Position numbers and translations under genes: made by a program
Assembly (NCBI GenBank): GCA_023393915.1
Contig: JAEXBS010000006.1
Location: 1-64,000, forward strand
DNA from: Bacteroidota bacterium
GTDB lineage: Bacteria > Bacteroidota > Bacteroidia > Flavobacteriales > Weeksellaceae
Direction: 5' to 3'
Length of the DNA stretch: 64,000 bases
Shown here: piece after piece, positions 8,391-17,741 of the stretch
How positions within the stretch are numbered: the first letter of the stretch is position 1
Layout: each line of letters begins with the position of its first letter
The notes under the pieces: model-generated
Told to the model about the DNA's origin: nothing
Seen by the model: only the letters and a program-made list of their open reading frames with translations
The model's database searches: none

Positions 8391-9395
8391 CTACAAAGTA
8401 GAAGAGTGTACCAATAGATCCGTTAGTTTGTGAGAGAATCCGGTTTCGTTATCGTACCAAGAAACAACTTTCACAAAAGTTGGAGAAAGCATGATTCCTG
8501 CACCTTTATCGAATACAGAAGTTCTTGTGTCCCCGATGAAGTCTTGAGAAACCACTGGGTCTTCAGTATATCCTAAGATCCCTTTAAGTTCTCCTTCAGA
8601 AGCTGCTTTCATTGCTTCAGAGATTTCGTCGTATGAAGTTGGCTTTTCTAATCTAACCGTTAAGTCTACTGCAGAAACGTCAGCAGTTGGAACACGGAAA
8701 GACATTCCTGTTAGTTTCCCGTCTAGAGAAGGAATTACTTTACCTACTGCTTTTGCAGCTCCAGTAGAGGAAGGGATGATATTTAATAGAGCAGATCTTC
8801 CTCCTCTCCAGTCCTTCATGGAAGGTCCATCTACCGTTCTTTGTGTTGCAGTGGTTGCGTGAACTGTAGTCATTAGTCCTTCTAAGATACCGAAATTGTC
8901 GTGAAGCACTTTTGCAAGTGGAGCAAGACAGTTGGTTGTACATGAAGCGTTAGAAAAGATTTTTGTATCTGCTGTAAGTTCTTTGTGGTTCACACCCATA
9001 ACAAACATAGGCGTGTCGTCTTTTGAAGGAGCAGAAAGTAAAACTTTTTTTGCCCCTGCATTTAAATGCCCCTCTGCTTTATCTTTTGAAAGGAAAAGTC
9101 CTGTAGATTCAACGATATAGTCCGCACCTACTTCATCCCATTTTAAGTTGTTAGGATCTCTTTCTGCAGTTACGCGGATTCTTTGTCCGTTTACAATTAG
9201 ATCTTCTCCTTCTACTCTTACTTCTCCATCAAATTTTCCATGTACTGAGTCGTATTTCAACATGTACGCCATATACTCTGCGTTGATTAGGTCATTAATA
9301 CCTACGACTTCAATGTTGCCTTTTTTTTGCATCGCGGTAAAAACAAGACCTCCAATTCTACCGAATCCGTTAATACCTACTTTGATTGTTGACAT
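8391..9395 (-). CDS. gapA: Glyceraldehyde-3-phosphate dehydrogenase
   Basis: 334 residues. The N-terminal NAD motif is KVGINGFGRIGG, the active-site Cys motif is SNASCTTNCLAPL, the phosphate-binding residues lie in TVHATTATQ, and the C-terminus has WYDNETGFSHKL. It oxidises glyceraldehyde-3-phosphate to 1,3-bisphosphoglycerate with NAD in glycolysis. The gene starts 30 bases after pfkA ends on the same strand and shares its terminator, so the two form a glycolytic operon. Confidence 0.96.
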   Translation of the reverse strand: MSTIKVGINGFGRIGGLVFTAMQKKGNIEVVGINDLINAEYMAYMLKYDSVHGKFDGEVRVEGEDLIVNGQRIRVTAERDPNNLKWDEVGADYIVESTGLFLSKDKAEGHLNAGAKKVLLSAPSKDDTPMFVMGVNHKELTADTKIFSNASCTTNCLAPLAKVLHDNFGILEGLMTTVHATTATQRTVDGPSMKDWRGGRSALLNIIPSSTGAAKAVGKVIPSLDGKLTGMSFRVPTADVSAVDLTVRLEKPTSYDEISEAMKAASEGELKGILGYTEDPVVSQDFIGDTRTSVFDKGAGIMLSPTFVKVVSWYDNETGFSHKLTDLLVHSSTL

Positions 9396-9424
9396 AATAA
9401 TTCTGATTTTTTAAGTTGTTAAAG

Positions 9425-10414
9425 TTATAGCGCCAGGATTTCTGAAATCTGCAACAGATCCTGGTTGATTTCATTGTGTTTTCTAATAGCGTCCTCAATG
9501 GGAGTGTAGACCAGTTGGTTGGCTTGAATTCCTGCCATGACATTCGAGAGTCCTTTCATAAGTCCTGTTACCGCACCGTAGCCTAGTCGACTGGCCAGTA
9601 CTCGGTCTGCGCAGCTTGGAGAACCTCCTCTTTGGATGTGTCCTAAGATCGTTACTCGAATATCAGCATCCGGAAATTCTTTGGAAGTTCTTTCTGCCAG
9701 TTCGTAAGTGGAACCAAGGGTTTCTCCTTCTGCTACTACTACGATGGAAGAGGTTTTGCCTCTTTTGTGCGCTTTTTTGAAAGTCTCCAGCATTTCTTCC
9801 ATGCTGTCGTTTTGCTCTGGAATTAAGATGTCCAGGGCTCCTGTAGCAATTCCACTATTTAGGGCAATAAATCCAGCATCTCTTCCCATTACTTCAATAA
9901 AAAAGATTCGGGAGTGAGAAGTGGCGGTATCACGGATTTTATCAATGGCATCCATGGCCGTATTTAGAGCGGTATCGTAGCCAATGGTATTGTCGGTCCC
10001 GAAGATATCGTTATCAATGGTGCCTGGAATTCCAAGAACTTTGACTCCAAATTCTTCACTGAAAATCTGTGCTCCTGTAAACGTTCCATCTCCACCAATA
10101 CATACTAAGGCATCAATTCCTTCCTTTACACAGTTTTTATAAGCGATTTCTCTACCTTCCTTAGTTCTAAACTCCTTTGAGCGTGCAGATTTGAGAATCG
10201 TTCCTCCTAAATTGATGATATTGGCTACCGAGCGGGGTCCCATTTTTGTGAAGTTACCTTCAATCAGACCGTTGTATCCTCCTCGAATTCCGATGATTTG
10301 CAAATCATGAAAGATCGCCGTTCTAACGACGGCACGAATCGCAGCATTCATACCTGGAGCATCTCCACCTGAGGTTAATACCCCAATTTTTTTTACCATA
10401 GAGCTCGTTGTCAT
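9425..10414 (-). CDS. pfkA: ATP-dependent 6-phosphofructokinase
   Basis: 329 residues, the length of bacterial-type PfkA. Motifs include TSGGDAPGMNAAIRAVVR (ATP/phosphate loop), GGDGTFTGA, PGTIDNDIFGTD with the catalytic Asp, EVMGRDAGFIAL and GHIQRGGSPSCADRVLASR. It phosphorylates fructose-6-phosphate in glycolysis. The start could be the ATG at 10414 or an internal Met five codons later. It is the first gene of the pfkA-gapA pair. Confidence 0.95.
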   Translation of the reverse strand: MTTSSMVKKIGVLTSGGDAPGMNAAIRAVVRTAIFHDLQIIGIRGGYNGLIEGNFTKMGPRSVANIINLGGTILKSARSKEFRTKEGREIAYKNCVKEGIDALVCIGGDGTFTGAQIFSEEFGVKVLGIPGTIDNDIFGTDNTIGYDTALNTAMDAIDKIRDTATSHSRIFFIEVMGRDAGFIALNSGIATGALDILIPEQNDSMEEMLETFKKAHKRGKTSSIVVVAEGETLGSTYELAERTSKEFPDADIRVTILGHIQRGGSPSCADRVLASRLGYGAVTGLMKGLSNVMAGIQANQLVYTPIEDAIRKHNEINQDLLQISEILAL

Positions 10415-10509
10415 TGATTTTTTTCTCTAATTTTTGAATGTAGACAAATTTACTAAATTCTAAATGATTTTTCTACTTTGCTTGTAGGTATTCTTTATTT
10501 AGAAATGTA

Positions 10510-10517
10510 TAATTTTG
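10510..10517 (+). promoter_or_regulatory. -7 promoter element of the metal-uptake operon
   Basis: TAATTTTG fits TAnnTTTG and ends four bases before the ATG at 10522, so the message would be leaderless or nearly so. Confidence 0.5.
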
Positions 10518-10521
10518 CCAG

Positions 10522-10875
10522 ATGCGGAAAACCCGTGAGCGTAAGGCGTTTTACTCCCTAGTGCTAAGTGCACTTTATGCGATTGCTGTTGTATTTTCAT
10601 CAGTGGGTCACTCTCATGACCATGCGGATCAAGTTGGAGACGAACAGAATTTTACGCTAAGCAAGAAATCTTTGGAACTAAGCGGGCACTCCTTTAGTGA
10701 TTGCCAGGCTTGTCATTTCTTAACCCATCAATTCGATGGGCAGAGTTGGGTGCCATTTGTTGCTTTGGAGCCTGCCCCAAGGGACGTTGCCCTTATTTTC
10801 ACCCCAGTAGAAAAGGCAAAAGCGATTACTTACCTTTTTGCCCAACTCCGGGGCCCTCCTACTGAGCTGATTTAA
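10522..10875 (+). CDS. Small His/Cys-containing exported protein, first gene of TonB metal operon
   Basis: 117 residues. A membrane/signal segment occupies about residues 10-28. A His-rich patch (HSHDHADQ) follows, then a CQACHFLTHQF motif, and the C-terminus has LRGPP. Small exported proteins with a CxxC near the middle and an R-x-PP end are common upstream of metal-linked TonB receptors. Binding of zinc or a similar metal is inferred from His/Cys content and context. No enzymatic domain is recognisable. Confidence 0.7.
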   Translation: MRKTRERKAFYSLVLSALYAIAVVFSSVGHSHDHADQVGDEQNFTLSKKSLELSGHSFSDCQACHFLTHQFDGQSWVPFVALEPAPRDVALIFTPVEKAKAITYLFAQLRGPPTELI

Positions 10876-10888
10876 TTCAAGTTTATTA

Positions 10889-10926
10889 AGGTTCCTTTTC
10901 CTCTGCTAAGAAGAGAAAAGGGAACC
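10889..10926 (+). promoter_or_regulatory. Intercistronic hairpin before the TonB receptor
   Basis: GGTTCCTTTTCCTCT and AAGAGAAAAGGGAACC form a long stem with a short loop but no T tract follows, so it is not a classical terminator. It could stabilise or process the mRNA between the small protein and the receptor. Confidence 0.5.
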
Positions 10927-10953
10927 AAGTACTTAATTCAGTAGTAATCACCT

Positions 10954-13338
10954 ATGAAATTTCAATTATGGATAGGACTTCTTTTGTTTGGAGTCCTCTC
11001 ATTAAATGCGCAGTCCCACTTTCTAGTGAAAGGAAGTGTAGAGGATTTTCACAATGCCACCTTTTTAGAAGGAGCTGAGGTCCAGCTCGGAGCGCTAAAA
11101 ACCCAAACCGACCGCAAAGGACTTTTTCGATTTAAAGCAGTTCCTAAAGGGACTTATTCACTTTTGGTAAGTCATCCTAGCTGCGATCCTTATAAGGCCA
11201 CTCTTGTGGTGGACTCCGATAAGCAGCTGCGTGTTTACCTAGAACACCACACGCAGGAAATTGAAGAAGTACTGGTGCAAGGAAAGAGTGGGTCGCTTTC
11301 ACCGGGAGCCACAGTAGAGCTTTCTAAAAATAAGATCGATCGCTTGGCCGGGGAGACTTTGGCGGGAGCTTTAGGGACCCTAAGTGGTATTGGGGAAATG
11401 AAGACCGGAAACCACATTTCTAAACCTATTATTCATGGTCTTTACGGAAGTAGAGTAGCTCTTATTAGTGGAGGTGCTCGTCTAGAGGAACAGGAATGGG
11501 GAGTGGAGCATGCTCCTAGCGTAGAGCCGACTTCGTTTCAAACCCTTAAAGTAGTTAAAGGAGCTTCGGTTTTAAAGTACGGAGGGGATGCCCCGGGGGG
11601 AATGGTGGTACTTGAACCTCGTATTTTGCCCAAGAAAGATACTCTACTTGGAAACGTTTCTTTGTCTGGTATTTCCAGTGGAAGAGGAATGAAGCTAGGA
11701 GTGAATCTCGCTAAAGCATGGGAGAATGAATGGTATATTGAATCGACCGGGACCTTTAAAAAGCTCGGTGATTTAAGTACACCAAAGTACACCCTTCAAA
11801 ATACAGGAGTTCAAGAACAGTCTTTTAGTTTTAGAGCGGGAAAACGAAGTTTTCTTCAAGGCTGGGAACTTTCCTACAGAGGGATGAATCAACAGTTCGG
11901 AATCTTTAAAGGCTCCCATTTGGGAGGTCCGGAGGACTTTTACCGCGCCATTGTGGAAGGAATTCCTTTGTACCGCGATCAGTTTTCTTACCGAATAGAG
12001 GAGCCATTCCAAGAAGTGGAACATCATTTAGCCTCTATAGAGTGGTATCAACGTTTTTCTCGAGTAGGGAAGCTAAGTGTACGGTACGATTTTCAGCTCA
12101 ACCACCGAAAGGAATTCGACTTAAGAAGGGGAGAATTAAAAGGTCTGCCTTCTATGGACTTAAGGCTCCTTACTCACAAACTTAAATTGGGTCATCTTTT
12201 GGAGCGAGATCAGTGGCAATTGGAATCCGGCCTTAGTGGAGGAATGCAGGACAACTATCCCAATCCTTCCACCCAGGCTCGCCGTCTTATACCGGATTAT
12301 TTCCGTTATGATGCGGGACTTTTCTCTGCCCTAAAGTACCGAATGAATTCTGAGTTTTCCTTCGATCTTGGAGCAAGACTAGATCTTATGCGGTACGATG
12401 CGTACAAATACTACGACCAGAGTGAGTGGGACCGTAGGTTTGCTTCTACTTTCAGTTCTTTTGAAGTAGCGAAAAGTGGAAGTCGAATTTTAACGCGACC
12501 GGTCTTGGATTTTGCTTTGTGGTCCTTTAATCTAGGTGCTGAGTTTAAACCTTCAGATAAGTGGAACTTTGCGCTTCACTTTTCTCAGGCTTCTAGAGCT
12601 CCTAGTGCGGCGGAACTTTTCGCTGATGGACTTCACCACAGTGCCGCTTTAATTGAAACCGGAGATCTTAGTTTAGAAAAAGAGGTTATTTCGCATTTGT
12701 CGGCAGAGGTAGAGTGGAAGTACCCTATCTTAGAAGGGTTTTCTATAAAAGCGGTGCCTTACCTTATGAGTTCTCCTAGTTTTATTACTCAGGTACCTAC
12801 CGGAGTGCAAAACTCGAATCGTGGGGTTTTCATGGTATGGGATTACCTTCAAACCAGGGCTCGAATCTATGGTTTGGATCTCGATTTAAATCTTGGGCTT
12901 TTACCGCAGCTGAATTTCCGCTCTAGTTTAAGTACCCTAAGAGGAGAGGACCTTACTCAAAAGGAGCCACTGATTTTAATGCAGCCGACCAAAATTCGTA
13001 GTGCCCTGGAGTGGACTCCTTCTTTTGCTAAGGGAGTTTATATTCAGGTAGAAAACCTGTCGGTCATGAAACAAAATCATTTTCCAATCCGCGACATTGA
13101 GCTTAGTCTTATTGAAAATTCACAGGTGGTTGCTAGAACGCTGGATTTAAGTTCTACACCCAATGCGTATAGCTTATGGGATCTTTCTATAGGCAAAACT
13201 TTTGGGAAGCATTTTAAGACCGATTTAAGAGTAACGAATCTCTTTAATAAGGAGTATCGGGATCTTATGAATCGACTCCGCTATTTTGCTCCTGAACAGG
13301 GAAGAAATATAGTTCTTTCCCTTCACTATCAATTTTAA
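10954..13338 (+). CDS. TonB-dependent receptor, zinc-receptor-like (ZnuD type)
   Basis: 794 residues. A signal peptide ends around AQS (residue 21). A CarboxypepD_reg-like beta-sandwich spans about 24-98 (VKGSVED to VYLEH). The plug spans about 105-220 and includes KPIIHGLYGSRVALISGG and EEQEWGVEHAP, a pattern typical of ZnuD-like and other metal receptors. The rest is a beta-barrel ending in the aromatic LSLHYQF. It imports a ligand across the outer membrane using TonB energy. Zinc as ligand is inferred from this pattern and from two His-rich neighbours. It sits between the small exported protein and a His-rich lipoprotein with close spacing. Confidence 0.85.
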   Translation: MKFQLWIGLLLFGVLSLNAQSHFLVKGSVEDFHNATFLEGAEVQLGALKTQTDRKGLFRFKAVPKGTYSLLVSHPSCDPYKATLVVDSDKQLRVYLEHHTQEIEEVLVQGKSGSLSPGATVELSKNKIDRLAGETLAGALGTLSGIGEMKTGNHISKPIIHGLYGSRVALISGGARLEEQEWGVEHAPSVEPTSFQTLKVVKGASVLKYGGDAPGGMVVLEPRILPKKDTLLGNVSLSGISSGRGMKLGVNLAKAWENEWYIESTGTFKKLGDLSTPKYTLQNTGVQEQSFSFRAGKRSFLQGWELSYRGMNQQFGIFKGSHLGGPEDFYRAIVEGIPLYRDQFSYRIEEPFQEVEHHLASIEWYQRFSRVGKLSVRYDFQLNHRKEFDLRRGELKGLPSMDLRLLTHKLKLGHLLERDQWQLESGLSGGMQDNYPNPSTQARRLIPDYFRYDAGLFSALKYRMNSEFSFDLGARLDLMRYDAYKYYDQSEWDRRFASTFSSFEVAKSGSRILTRPVLDFALWSFNLGAEFKPSDKWNFALHFSQASRAPSAAELFADGLHHSAALIETGDLSLEKEVISHLSAEVEWKYPILEGFSIKAVPYLMSSPSFITQVPTGVQNSNRGVFMVWDYLQTRARIYGLDLDLNLGLLPQLNFRSSLSTLRGEDLTQKEPLILMQPTKIRSALEWTPSFAKGVYIQVENLSVMKQNHFPIRDIELSLIENSQVVARTLDLSSTPNAYSLWDLSIGKTFGKHFKTDLRVTNLFNKEYRDLMNRLRYFAPEQGRNIVLSLHYQF

Positions 13339-13356
13339 TTCAACAAAACTTTAAAA

Positions 13357-13914
13357 ATGAAATTATCAACAACTATACTTTATTCTCTTGTTTTATTTTT
13401 CTTTCTCGCTTCTTGCAGGCACGACTCCATTCCAGAAGACATCCACGAGCACGAAGAAGTGGAGCTAGTCAACTTGGAACTGATTGAAAAAGGAAACGAG
13501 ACGAATAAACAACTTATTCAATACATCGGAGGAAAGGCCGACAAAGCCATTGCTCTAGAAGCGGGGAAAACCTATGATGTGAAATTAGATTTCCTTCATG
13601 CCCACGACGATCATTTCCATAGTATGCTCGAAGAGATTGTAGAGGAAAAAGATGAACACTTTATCACTTACAGCTTTGCAGGTGTAGAGCTGGAGCTGGT
13701 AAGAACAGGAACCGATGTCGTGCGTACGGATGGACAGAGACTCGGAGTAAATACCGAGTGGAAAATCCTTAGCAAATCGGGAGAGGGAAAGCTAGCGATT
13801 CAGCTTTATCACGGTTCCTCTAGCGTAGAGGCTAATGTTCCTTCTGAAAAACTTCAATTGGGAAAAGTGACGGGAGGCAGCGCCGATGTAAACATGCAAA
13901 TTAATATCAATTAA
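13357..13914 (+). CDS. His-rich lipoprotein of the metal-uptake operon
   Basis: 185 residues, starting 19 bases after the receptor stop. The lipobox is LASC, with Cys near residue 20. The mature protein begins with Asp/Glu/His-rich sequence (RHDSIPEDIHEHEEVE) and has a further cluster HAHDDHFH near residue 87. Flavobacterial relatives follow TonB receptors and are sometimes labelled type 1 periplasmic-binding-fold proteins; no such fold is evident to me. Metal capture or hand-off to the receptor is a reasonable inference. Confidence 0.7.
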   Translation: MKLSTTILYSLVLFFFLASCRHDSIPEDIHEHEEVELVNLELIEKGNETNKQLIQYIGGKADKAIALEAGKTYDVKLDFLHAHDDHFHSMLEEIVEEKDEHFITYSFAGVELELVRTGTDVVRTDGQRLGVNTEWKILSKSGEGKLAIQLYHGSSSVEANVPSEKLQLGKVTGGSADVNMQININ

Positions 13915-13946
13915 TTTTTTCACGATCCCTTCGGGGTGAATTTCGG

Positions 13947-13979
13947 AGTCCAGCAGAGATTACTTTGCTGGACTTTTTG
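13947..13979 (+). terminator. Terminator of the metal-uptake operon
   Basis: AGTCCAGCA and TGCTGGACT form a 9-bp stem with a 10-base loop, followed by TTTTGTT. The rest of 13980-14170 is AT-rich with nothing recognisable. Confidence 0.8.
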
Positions 13980-14173
13980 TTGGTTTTGAACCTTAATTTT
14001 ACCAGGGAACTTAATTAGCTCTTTTTTTAATAGTGCAAATGAAACGTGAACCAAATTGAACTAAGTGGCACAGACGAGGCGATTCTTTCCACTATGTCCA
14101 GTCTTTTTATCCTATTCTATTTAAGTGCTAGTTAGTTCTGTATCTAATTTCATGTGATTATATAAAAAATTCG

Positions 14174-14181
14174 TATTTTTG
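14174..14181 (+). promoter_or_regulatory. -7 promoter element of tig
   Basis: TATTTTTG matches TAnnTTTG, 36 bases upstream of the tig ATG, and is followed by a conventional AT-rich leader. Confidence 0.6.
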
Positions 14182-14217
14182 CGAACCTAAATTTAAATCA
14201 AATAATAAATTCAAATA

Positions 14218-15552
14218 ATGAACGTTACAGCAAAAAATCACGATGAAGTAAGTGCATTACTTACCGTCACTGTAGATAAAGCGGATTACAAGGAAAATGT
14301 TGACAAACAACTTCACCACTACGCAAAAAATGCTCAGGTTCCTGGCTTTAGAAAAGGGAAAGTGCCAATGGGTATGGTGAGAAAACAATACGAAGCTCCT
14401 GTTTCCTTCGAAGAGATCAATAAAGTGGTTTCTGAGGCATTAAACAATTACGTTAGTGAAAAGAAACTAAGACTCGTTGGACAACCGGTTCCGGTTCCTG
14501 TAGACGATATTGATTTGAAAGCAGAACAAATTTCTGTTGAATTTGAAGTAGGATACGAGCCAGAATTCTCGATCGATCTTTCTTCTTACTCAGCGCCTCA
14601 CTACGAGGTAGAGGCTTCTGAGAAAGAGATCTCTCAAAGCATCGAAAACATGCAAAAAAGATTTGCAGAGAGAAAAGCAGAAGAGAAAATTGGTAAAGAT
14701 TCATACGTTGCACTTTCTGTAAGCCAAGTAGTAGAGGAAGGAGCGGAAGGAGAGCACAACCATGCTCCAAAAACCGTAACGGCTAACAATGAAACCAAAG
14801 AGCTTTTTGATAAAGTAAAAAAACTAAAAGTTGACGAGACTTTAAAAATCAACAAATCTGAGGTTCTTGAAAACGAAGAACTTGCTAAGCAATTAGGTTT
14901 TTCTAAAGAAGAAGCGGAGCACCTTCACCACGATGAGCTAGAAGTAAAAGTAAACGACATTTACTCTTTGGAACTTCACGAACTTAACCAAGAGCTTTTT
15001 GATAAAGTTTATGGAGAAGGGAACATTAAGAGTGAAGAAGAACTAAAAGATAAAGTGAAAACTGAGCTGGATGAGTATTTCCAACAAAACGCAGACATTC
15101 ACTTTGTAAATAAAATTTTAGAACAAGTAAATAAGAACCAAGAAGTACAACTTCCGGAAGCGTTCTTAGTAAAATGGCTTATGTTCTCTAACCAGAACAT
15201 TCAGTCTGAAGAGGCAGCAAAAGAAGTTCTAGAAAACGAAAAAGAAATCGTTAAGTCTCAAATCATCGAAGGTAGATTAATGAGTGAAAACGATATTCAA
15301 ATCGAGTACAGCGATTTATTAGCTCAAAGCGAACAAACCGTAAGAAATCAGTTAGCAATGTACGGTATCCACCACTTACCGGATGAAGAAATCCAGAAGT
15401 ATGCGGCGCAGATGCTAAACGACCAAGAACAGATCAGACAAATCTCTTCTGAGGTTGGAATGGCGAAATTAAAAGACGTAATTCTTGAAAAATCTAAGAA
15501 AGAGGCTACTAAAATCTCACACGATGAGTTTTTAGAAGAACTGAAAAAGTAA
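14218..15552 (+). CDS. tig: Trigger factor
   Basis: 444 residues, normal length. The N-terminal ribosome-docking domain has the signature GFRKGKVP at residues 43-50. The middle domain (about 150-245) is diverged from a classical FKBP-type prolyl isomerase and includes a His-rich bit (EGEHNHA). The C-terminal arms are helical. It is the ribosome-bound chaperone for nascent chains. It has its own promoter and terminator and is not linked to clpP/clpX here. Confidence 0.95.
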   Translation: MNVTAKNHDEVSALLTVTVDKADYKENVDKQLHHYAKNAQVPGFRKGKVPMGMVRKQYEAPVSFEEINKVVSEALNNYVSEKKLRLVGQPVPVPVDDIDLKAEQISVEFEVGYEPEFSIDLSSYSAPHYEVEASEKEISQSIENMQKRFAERKAEEKIGKDSYVALSVSQVVEEGAEGEHNHAPKTVTANNETKELFDKVKKLKVDETLKINKSEVLENEELAKQLGFSKEEAEHLHHDELEVKVNDIYSLELHELNQELFDKVYGEGNIKSEEELKDKVKTELDEYFQQNADIHFVNKILEQVNKNQEVQLPEAFLVKWLMFSNQNIQSEEAAKEVLENEKEIVKSQIIEGRLMSENDIQIEYSDLLAQSEQTVRNQLAMYGIHHLPDEEIQKYAAQMLNDQEQIRQISSEVGMAKLKDVILEKSKKEATKISHDEFLEELKK

Positions 15553-15573
15553 GAAACTTTTTCAGTTGAATTC

Positions 15574-15607
15574 AAAGGACTTTTCTATTTTTAGAAGGGT
15601 CCTTTTT
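15574..15607 (+). terminator. Terminator of tig
   Basis: AAAGGACTTTTCTA and TAGAAGGGTCCTTT form a stem with a 4-base loop, running into a T tract. Confidence 0.85.
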
Positions 15608-15717
15608 TAAATTATTGAATTCCTGAGATTTATCATTGAATGAACGTTCTTTCGTTAGAGTTTTTTGGTGTAGCTTTATACTACACTAAAATCTAATATT
15701 TATATAAAAGTACCGTT

Positions 15718-16191
15718 ATGAAACGATCTCTCCTTGTAGCAGCGTTGCTGCTTGTTTTCACATCTTGTTCCAAAACAGCTTCTTCTGAACCTCATGATCA
15801 TAACGATCATACCTTGATGGTAGAGGATTCCACCTCGCATGAATTAGGGGCAGAGGAAACGAAGGCCATTAGTCTTAATAAGGGAGAAAAATGGAAAGTT
15901 AACGAGGAGATGAAGCCTTTTGTTAATCAGGGTAAAGTGCTTGTGGATAATTACTTGACTACTCAAGGCGGTGATCCTTCCACTCTTGCAAAAGAACTAA
16001 CGAGTCAAAACGATCAGTTAATCCAAAGTTGTACTATGAAAGGGGAAAGCCACGAGGAGCTTCATAAATGGCTTCATCCCCACTTAGAACTTGTGGACGA
16101 GCTTTCGAAAGAGTCCGATCCTTCAAAGGCCTTAGTTATAGTAGAAGAATTAAAGTCCTCTTACCAAACGTACGATGAGTATTTTGAGTAG
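15718..16191 (+). CDS. Hypothetical lipoprotein with His-rich N-terminus
   Basis: 157 residues. The lipobox is FTSC at about residue 17. A short His/Asp-rich stretch (EPHDHNDH) follows, then a mostly helical acidic domain with NQGKVLVDNYLTTQGGD and SHEELHKWLHPHLELVDEL. No catalytic motif is visible. The helical segment with spaced His residues resembles small periplasmic metal- or heme-binding proteins, but no family is recognised with confidence. It ends nine bases before the converging DUF3109 gene. Confidence 0.6.
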   Translation: MKRSLLVAALLLVFTSCSKTASSEPHDHNDHTLMVEDSTSHELGAEETKAISLNKGEKWKVNEEMKPFVNQGKVLVDNYLTTQGGDPSTLAKELTSQNDQLIQSCTMKGESHEELHKWLHPHLELVDELSKESDPSKALVIVEELKSSYQTYDEYFE

Positions 16192-16199
16192 AAATTAAA

Positions 16200-16784
16200 T
16201 TAGGAGTTGAACTCCTTTTCGTACTCCTGCGCAGCCTCAGTAAGCGTCTCGTAGAAATTTTCTCCGTATTTTCTAATCAGGGGGCTTTTTAAGAAACGGT
16301 AAACCGGAACGCTAAGTTCCTTCCCTAGGTCACAGGCAGGTGCACAGATCGGCCAATCGTGGTAGTTTAAGGCGGAGAATTCGGTGTACTCAGTAACTCT
16401 AATAGGGTAGAGGTGGCAGGAAATGGGTTTGTGGTAATCTATCGCACCTTCTTCGTATGCTTTTTCAATTCCACATTTCGTTACACCCTTCTCATCAAAG
16501 ATCACGTAGGCACATTCACTGCCACCTACTAGTGGAGTGACAAAGTCTCCGTCCATTGGATCCACGGTCCAGGTGCCTTGCTCTTCAATCGCTTTAATTC
16601 CTTCTTCTCTTAAGAAAGGTTTGATTTTAGGGTAGAGGTTATCCAGGATTTCTGTTTCATTTTTTTCTAAAGGAGCCCCAGCATCTCCTTCTACACAACA
16701 AGCTCCTTTGCAACGAGTTAAGTCGCAAACGAATTTTTCTGAAAAAATCTCTTCGGAGATTAGTTTATCCTCTATCTGAATCAT
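16200..16784 (-). CDS. DUF3109 family protein (Cys-cluster, YkgJ-like)
   Basis: 194 residues. Conserved Cys motifs include CDLTRCKGACC near residue 20, ECAYVIFDEKGVTKCGIEKA, SCHLYPIRV and WPICAPACDLG, about eight Cys that could bind a metal or Fe-S centre, as in YkgJ-like proteins. Function in the family is unknown. The gene follows the DUF6427 membrane-protein gene by nine bases on the same strand, so the two are probably one transcript. Confidence 0.85.
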   Translation of the reverse strand: MIQIEDKLISEEIFSEKFVCDLTRCKGACCVEGDAGAPLEKNETEILDNLYPKIKPFLREEGIKAIEEQGTWTVDPMDGDFVTPLVGGSECAYVIFDEKGVTKCGIEKAYEEGAIDYHKPISCHLYPIRVTEYTEFSALNYHDWPICAPACDLGKELSVPVYRFLKSPLIRKYGENFYETLTEAAQEYEKEFNS

Positions 16785-16793
16785 GCTGCAAAT

Positions 16794-17699
16794 TTACAGA
16801 ATTTGAAAGTAGGTTCCTGCTTTGTAGAGAAAAAGACTAAGGACAATGATCCAAAGAGCGATTTCTTTGTACGCGTACTTAGGTAAAAACCAGAGCATAC
16901 GCGAAAGAATAAGACTTACAGGAAAGGCTAAGACAAGTAAATATTCGTAGAAATGTCCCATATACAGCACAATACTTACGAGCTGTGCTAAAGTCAAAAG
17001 AAGGACCAAAGTGAATTTGAATCGAGAGTTAGGACTTTTCTCGTTGATGTGATTAAAGTGATCTAAAACTCCGTAAATTGTTAGTAGTGCTACGGGCAAA
17101 AGCAGATACAAGGGATAAAACTGGGTCATCCATTGCCCTGGTCTAAACGGCAAGTAGGCCGGATCCCAGGAGTTAAATCCCAGAAAATAGGCAATGGAAA
17201 AATAACTTAGAATTGCCAGCAATCCCCCTAGAAAAAAGCGGAATAAATTAAGGTAAACTCCTTGAGCCGTTGCGATAATGTGCAGAATGACAAAGATAAT
17301 CATAGGCCACACGGCAGGAAGCACGAGGTAGTTGAGCGCACATAGGGTTCCCACTAAGGTATAGTGGTATTGTTTGGAGTACTGGTCCGTTCCGGTTAGA
17401 ATAAAGAGTAAAACCGAGTTGATTAATAGAGTGAAAGAGATGCCTATGTCTAAGTTTCCATCGTAAAGAGAAAATACGATCGCCGTATAGAGGAAAAATG
17501 GAAGGTGCGATTGGTAAGTAAGGTTGAGTTTTGGGAACACGAAATACCCTAGAGACACCCCTAGAAATGCAATTAGTACTGAAAAAAAATCAATATAATT
17601 GAAATTTAGTACATTGAAAAAGAGCACAATCAAAAGAAGCACTGCAATATAGACCGGTATGGAAAAAATATTACTTTCTTTTGAAAGGAGTTTGAACAT
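16794..17699 (-). CDS. DUF6427 family integral membrane protein
   Basis: 301 residues, almost wholly hydrophobic with about nine to ten predicted transmembrane segments and short loops. It matches the flavobacterial DUF6427 family in length and in its divergent placement next to a DUF6341 gene. Function unknown; no transporter motif is evident. The promoter of the divergent gene lies only a few bases from this start. Confidence 0.75.
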   Translation of the reverse strand: MFKLLSKESNIFSIPVYIAVLLLIVLFFNVLNFNYIDFFSVLIAFLGVSLGYFVFPKLNLTYQSHLPFFLYTAIVFSLYDGNLDIGISFTLLINSVLLFILTGTDQYSKQYHYTLVGTLCALNYLVLPAVWPMIIFVILHIIATAQGVYLNLFRFFLGGLLAILSYFSIAYFLGFNSWDPAYLPFRPGQWMTQFYPLYLLLPVALLTIYGVLDHFNHINEKSPNSRFKFTLVLLLTLAQLVSIVLYMGHFYEYLLVLAFPVSLILSRMLWFLPKYAYKEIALWIIVLSLFLYKAGTYFQIL

Positions 17700-17706
17700 T
17701 TTTTAA

Positions 17707-17714
17707 TAAATTTG
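17707..17714 (+). promoter_or_regulatory. -7 promoter element of the DUF6341 gene
   Basis: TAAATTTG matches TAnnTTTG, 27 bases before the ATG at 17742. Its -33 region would fall within the 5' end of the divergent DUF6427 gene. Confidence 0.5.
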
Positions 17715-17741
17715 TGCAAAGTTAATTCAAAAAAGGAAATA

